NCBI GenBank assembly: GCA_002394205.1
Contig: DGTC01000024.1
Coordinates: 1-24,195, forward strand
Direction of reading: 5' to 3'
Length of the DNA: 24,195 bases
From: Lachnospira sp. UBA4346
GTDB lineage: Bacteria > Bacillota > Clostridia > Lachnospirales > Lachnospiraceae
Shown here: positions 20,964 through 24,195 of the stretch, piece after piece
Layout of the letters: every line of letters begins with the position of its first letter
Position numbering within the stretch: position 1 is the first letter of the stretch
Program-made: the position numbers and the translations under genes
Notes under the pieces: model-generated
Database searches by the model: none
The model's input: only the letters and a program-made list of their open reading frames with translations
Told to the model about the DNA's origin: nothing

Positions 20964-22354
20964 CTTACGCCTTCTCTTGTATCTTCTAATACGATACCTT
21001 TATCTAGTAATAATCCACGAATCTCGTCTGCTCTTGCAAAATTCTTATCTTTTCTTGCCTGCTGACGTTCTTCAATCAATGCCTCAATATCAGAATCTAA
21101 CAATTCTTTTTCCTGAACAACTTTCAGACCTAATACATCTGTTAAGGTTGTAATCTTTGTAAAGAGTATTTCAAGATATTCTTTGCTGCTCGCATCATTG
21201 GTTGTAGAATTTGCCAATTTTACAAGTTCAAATACAGCTGCGATTGCATCTGCTGTATTGAAATCATCTTCCATAGCTGCATCAAATTTATCAAAAATTG
21301 TCTGTACTGTTGCAAGATGTTCTTTCTCTTCAGCTGTAATATCCGCAACTGTCGCATGTGATAATAATTCATTCACATTTGTTACCGCTGTGACAATTCG
21401 ATCTAATCCGTTCTTCGCTGCTTCCATCAAATCATGACTGAAATTGATTGGATTTCTGTAATGTGCACTTAACATAAAGAAACGAAGTACCTGAAGGTCA
21501 TATTCCTTACTAATATCTCTTACTGTAAAGAAATTTCCAAGTGACTTTGACATCTTCTTATTATCAATATTTAAAAATGCATTATGCATCCAGTATTTTG
21601 CAAATGGAACACCATTTGCTGCCTCAGACTGTGCAATTTCATTTTCATGGTGTGGGAACTGTAAATCTTCTCCACCTGCATGAATATCAATGGTATCTGC
21701 AAGATATTTCTTAGACATCACTGAACATTCAATATGCCAGCCCGGTCTTCCCTGACTCCATGGTGATTCCCAGTAAGGCTCTCCTTCTTTCTTAGGCTTC
21801 CAGAGTACGAAATCAAGTGGATCTTCCTTCTCATCTTCTCCGGCCACCTGAATACTTCTGTGTCCCGCTTCCAAATCATCAATATTCTTCTTAGACAGCT
21901 TTCCATATCCTTCAAACTTACGTGTACGATAGTATACCGTACCATTGACATTATATGCATATCCCTTATCAATCAATGTCTGAATCATATCAATCATTCC
22001 ATCAATTTCATTCGTTGCAAGCGGATGTGTCGTTGCAGGCTTAATATTCATGCCTTCCATATCCTTCTTGCACTCTGCAATATAACGTGTTGAAATTTCT
22101 TCTGAGCTAACGCCCTCTTCAATTGCCTTTTTGATAATCTTATCATCTACATCTGTAAAGTTTGATACATAATTAACATCATAGCCTTTATATTCAAAAT
22201 ATCTTCTTACTGTATCAAAGCAAATCATCGGTCTGGCATTTCCAATGTGAATCAGATTGTATACGGTCGGTCCGCACACATACATCTTAACCTTGCCTTC
22301 TTCTGTCGGCACAAATTCTTCTTTTTTTCTTGTTAATGTATTATATATTTTCAT
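20948..22354 (-). CDS. cysS: Cysteinyl-tRNA synthetase
   Basis: A 468-residue class I synthetase of normal length. It has YVCGPTVYN with a zinc-ligand Cys, the HIGH variant HIGNARP, HIECSVMS and FPHHENEIAQSEA (further zinc ligands), KKMSKSLGNF (KMSKS loop) and a C-terminal helical anticodon-binding part. It charges tRNA-Cys with cysteine in the cytoplasm. AGGAGGAC precedes the ATG, within the end of cysE (14-base overlap), so cysteine synthesis and its use are coupled. Confidence 0.96.
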   Translation of the reverse strand: MKIYNTLTRKKEEFVPTEEGKVKMYVCGPTVYNLIHIGNARPMICFDTVRRYFEYKGYDVNYVSNFTDVDDKIIKKAIEEGVSSEEISTRYIAECKKDMEGMNIKPATTHPLATNEIDGMIDMIQTLIDKGYAYNVNGTVYYRTRKFEGYGKLSKKNIDDLEAGHRSIQVAGEDEKEDPLDFVLWKPKKEGEPYWESPWSQGRPGWHIECSVMSKKYLADTIDIHAGGEDLQFPHHENEIAQSEAANGVPFAKYWMHNAFLNIDNKKMSKSLGNFFTVRDISKEYDLQVLRFFMLSAHYRNPINFSHDLMEAAKNGLDRIVTAVTNVNELLSHATVADITAEEKEHLATVQTIFDKFDAAMEDDFNTADAIAAVFELVKLANSTTNDASSKEYLEILFTKITTLTDVLGLKVVQEKELLDSDIEALIEERQQARKDKNFARADEIRGLLLDKGIVLEDTREGVRWKRA

Positions 22355-23024
22355 TCTGATTGTCCTCCTGTTGCTCTATTGCAGCACACTTTTCTAACTT
22401 TCTGACACGCAACTGTAATCTTGCATTTTCTGCACGCAATGACTCAATTGCATTCATCATTGGATCCGGCAAATGAACCTGATCCAAATCATTATTCACT
22501 CGAATATCATTCTGAATGACAATTCTTCCCGGAACACCTACAACCGTTGAATTGGCTGGTACATCTGCTAGTACAACAGAACCTGCTCCAATCTTACAAT
22601 TATCTCCAATGGAAAATGAACCTAAAATCTTTGCTCCTGCTCCAACCAATACATTATTTCCTAATGTCGGATGACGCTTTCCCTGTTCTTTTCCGGTTCC
22701 TCCAAGTGTAACTCCCTGATACAAAGTAACATTATTTCCTAAAATTGCCGTCTCACCAATAACAACTCCATGACCGTGATCGATAAATAATCCCTCGCCG
22801 ATTTGTGCACCCGGATGAATCTCGATACCGGTCTTTCTTGCCGCTCTCTGCGAAATTCTTCTTGCACGGTAATAATGCTTCTTTAAATATAACTTATGTG
22901 CTTTCCGATATTTTAAGATTGCCCAGAAACTCGGATAAAGAAATACTTCCCATGTCGATTTAATCGCCGGATCTCTATCCTTAATAACTGCAATCTCCTG
23001 ATTGATAAATTTAATAAACTTCAT
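22341..23024 (-). CDS. cysE: Serine O-acetyltransferase
   Basis: A 227-residue enzyme that forms O-acetylserine from serine and acetyl-CoA, the first step of cysteine synthesis. The left-handed beta-helix hexapeptide repeats are clear (IHPGAQIGEGLFIDHGHGVVIGE with catalytic His, VTLYQGVTLGGT, ILGSFSIGDNCKIGAGSVVL), ending in VGVPGRIV. After this it carries a coiled C-terminal tail (LRAENARLQLRVRKLEK). The N-terminal helical domain is shorter than in E. coli CysE, as in Firmicute forms. AGGAG lies before the ATG. Confidence 0.94.
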   Translation of the reverse strand: MKFIKFINQEIAVIKDRDPAIKSTWEVFLYPSFWAILKYRKAHKLYLKKHYYRARRISQRAARKTGIEIHPGAQIGEGLFIDHGHGVVIGETAILGNNVTLYQGVTLGGTGKEQGKRHPTLGNNVLVGAGAKILGSFSIGDNCKIGAGSVVLADVPANSTVVGVPGRIVIQNDIRVNNDLDQVHLPDPMMNAIESLRAENARLQLRVRKLEKCAAIEQQEDNQNENI

Positions 23025-23052
23025 GTTGTCTCCTCATGACTGGTTGTTTGAT

Positions 23053-23595
23053 TTATTTTACGCAACAATTCTTACAACCGCCACAACAATTCGTCATATC
23101 CGACTCTCCATATATATAATTTGATACGGAGGTCAGACTGCAAATTGCCTGTGAAGAGATTCCTTCTCCCGTTCCTGTAAATCCTAGTCCTTCTTCTGTT
23201 GTTGCTTTAACATTGACCTGATTCAATGCAATATGCAATGTATCTGCAATATTCTGACGCATCTGATCAATATACGGACGCATCTTTGGCTGCTGCGCAA
23301 TAATCGTCGCATCTATATTTTCCACAACATAATTGTTCTCATCCAACAATTTTGCTACGTGTTCGAGTAATTTCATACTTGATACGCCTTTATACTTGTC
23401 ATCGCTGTCTGGAAAATGCTTCCCAATATCTCCAAGTGCCGCTGCTCCGAGCAATGCATCCATAATCGCATGCAACAGCACATCTGCATCGGAATGACCG
23501 AGCAGCCCTTTTTCGTAAGGAATCTCAACACCACCTAATATCAGTTTACGATTCTCTACCAGACGGTGAACATCATATCCCATTCCAACTCTCAT
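23053..23595 (-). CDS. ispF: 2-C-methyl-D-erythritol 2,4-cyclodiphosphate synthase with Cys-rich tail
   Basis: A 180-residue protein of the non-mevalonate isoprenoid pathway. The metal-binding DVH (GMGYDVHRL), GHSDADVLLHA, DIGKHFPDSD and TTEEGLGFTGTGEGI are all present, so it should be active as a trimer. The family core normally ends near ICSLTSV at about residue 157. Here 23 extra residues follow, ending CCGGCKNCCVK with five cysteines, which is unusual and suggests a metal-binding or redox tail. First gene of the ispF-cysE-cysS-mrnC-rlmB-sigH run. Confidence 0.95.
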   Translation of the reverse strand: MRVGMGYDVHRLVENRKLILGGVEIPYEKGLLGHSDADVLLHAIMDALLGAAALGDIGKHFPDSDDKYKGVSSMKLLEHVAKLLDENNYVVENIDATIIAQQPKMRPYIDQMRQNIADTLHIALNQVNVKATTEEGLGFTGTGEGISSQAICSLTSVSNYIYGESDMTNCCGGCKNCCVK

Positions 23596-24046
23596 CTATA
23601 TATCTCCATTCTAAAGCCTATATTAATCTGAAACAGTAGATATTATTATACTACGAATACTAATTAGAATAAAGTTAATCTTTGTACTTTATTTCATTCA
23701 CATTGATTCTAATTGTGTATACATAAAATTCTCTATTAATATTTTTATCAAACACCGGTAATGATTACACGTATGCAACATTCTGTTTTGCTTTCTTTCG
23801 TATTGATTATACACAAAACAAAAAAATCATTCAAATAAATATATTCTTAATTTATGAGTCTTTTGATTCATTGAATTTTCTCTAATCATCTATTTTATAA
23901 AGGCTTCATTCCCTAAAAATATTTTGAAAATATCTATTTATGTTTATAAGACTTTATTATTACCAGTAATACATCTTTCCTATAACTCCAATGAATCCTT
24001 GTATATTTAAAACGATACAAAGAAAAAAAATAATAAAGAAAGAAAA
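23596..24046. other. AT-rich intergenic region with operon promoter
   Basis: About 450 bases without a gene on either strand; only short, stop-rich frames are seen. A TATAAT (23645-23650, minus strand) about 50 bases before ispF is the likely -10 of the operon promoter, but the -35 is poor. Nothing else was recognised. Confidence 0.5.
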
Positions 24047-24074
24047 AAGCATCTTAGAATTTTCTAAGATGCTT
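24047..24074 (-). terminator. Terminator of the tRNA-Met transcript
   Basis: AAGCATCTTAG and CTAAGATGCTT form an 11-bp stem, followed on the minus strand by TTTTTTCTTTC. Confidence 0.88.
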
Positions 24075-24079
24075 CGTAG

Positions 24080-24153
24080 TAGCGAGAGAGAGACTTGAAC
24101 TCCCGACACCATGGGTATGAACCATGTGCTCTAGCCAGCTGAGCTATCTCGCC
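24080..24153 (-). tRNA. tRNA-Met(CAU)
   Basis: Minus-strand cloverleaf: GGCGAGA acceptor with a G-U first pair at the 3' side, D-arm AGCTCAGCTGGCTAGAGC, anticodon stem CATGG/CCATG with loop TTCATAC (anticodon CAT) and T-arm TCGGGAGTTCAAGTCTC-like. The 5' region is of the elongator type rather than the initiator, but a lysidine-modified Ile tRNA cannot be excluded by anticodon alone. CCA is not encoded. Confidence 0.88.
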
Positions 24154-24172
24154 ATATATTATTTTGTATCTA

Positions 24173-24195
24173 TGGGACCAATAGGGCTCGAACCT
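24173..24195 (-). tRNA. 3' end of another tRNA, cut by the window
   Basis: The minus strand reads a T-loop (GGTTCGAGCCC) followed by TGGTCCC and a discriminator A, the end of a tRNA whose 5' part is outside. The anticodon is not in the window, so the amino acid is unknown. It belongs to the same tRNA cluster as tRNA-Met. Confidence 0.75.

Overview
The window is the right part of an integrated tailed-phage genome (prophage) followed by a conserved block of chromosomal housekeeping genes. Host gene order (ispF, cysE, cysS, mrnC, rlmB, sigH, tRNA), low GC, strong AGGAGG-type ribosome binding sites and protein character point to a Firmicute of class Clostridia, most likely a Lachnospiraceae gut bacterium. 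This is inferred from gene content; no search was run.

Positions 1 to about 18,990 are prophage. Genes from 14,936 leftward are on the minus strand and form the lytic programme. It starts with a Cro-like regulator and small DNA-binding proteins. A replication block follows: an HUH-type Rep, a degenerate RNase H-fold protein and a PcfJ-like protein. Next come small accessory genes (DUF4406, HNH, Zn-binding proteins) and an ArpU/RinA-like late activator. The packaging and head genes are terS, terL, portal and a minor capsid (MuF-type) protein. That last protein carries a C-terminal zincin domain that looks like a polymorphic toxin, with a translationally coupled candidate immunity gene behind it. 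Downstream lie the decayed remnant of a second toxin tip (CdiA-type tRNase), a possible small RNA unit and a Tad2 (Thoeris anti-defence) gene. Capsid, tail and lysis genes must lie to the left of the window.

From 15,187 to 18,838 the plus strand carries the lysogeny module: a divergent promoter/operator region, a CI-like repressor, a short ImmA-like metallopeptidase, a hypothetical protein, an Abi_2/AbiF-type HEPN protein and a tyrosine integrase. The HEPN gene is preceded by a compact promoter, structured RNA and terminator unit in the layout of RNA-antitoxin (type III-like) modules. It is followed by a convergent small RNA candidate. Four integrase arm-type repeats lie between int and tRNA-Thr, whose 3' side is the likely attachment site.

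From 18,990 to the end is chromosome: tRNA-Thr(GGU), sigH, rlmB, mrnC, cysS, cysE and ispF in one tight minus-strand operon, about 450 bases of AT-rich intergenic DNA, then tRNA-Met(CAU) and the 3' end of another tRNA.

The best candidates for something new are the AbiF-type gene with its flanking RNAs, a plus-strand RNA antisense to the leader of the HUH Rep gene, and toxin-tip replacement at the minor capsid gene beside near-identical terminator-palindrome-RBS cassettes. A 16-bp palindrome, GTTGCACCGGTGCAAC, recurs five times, only in the prophage.
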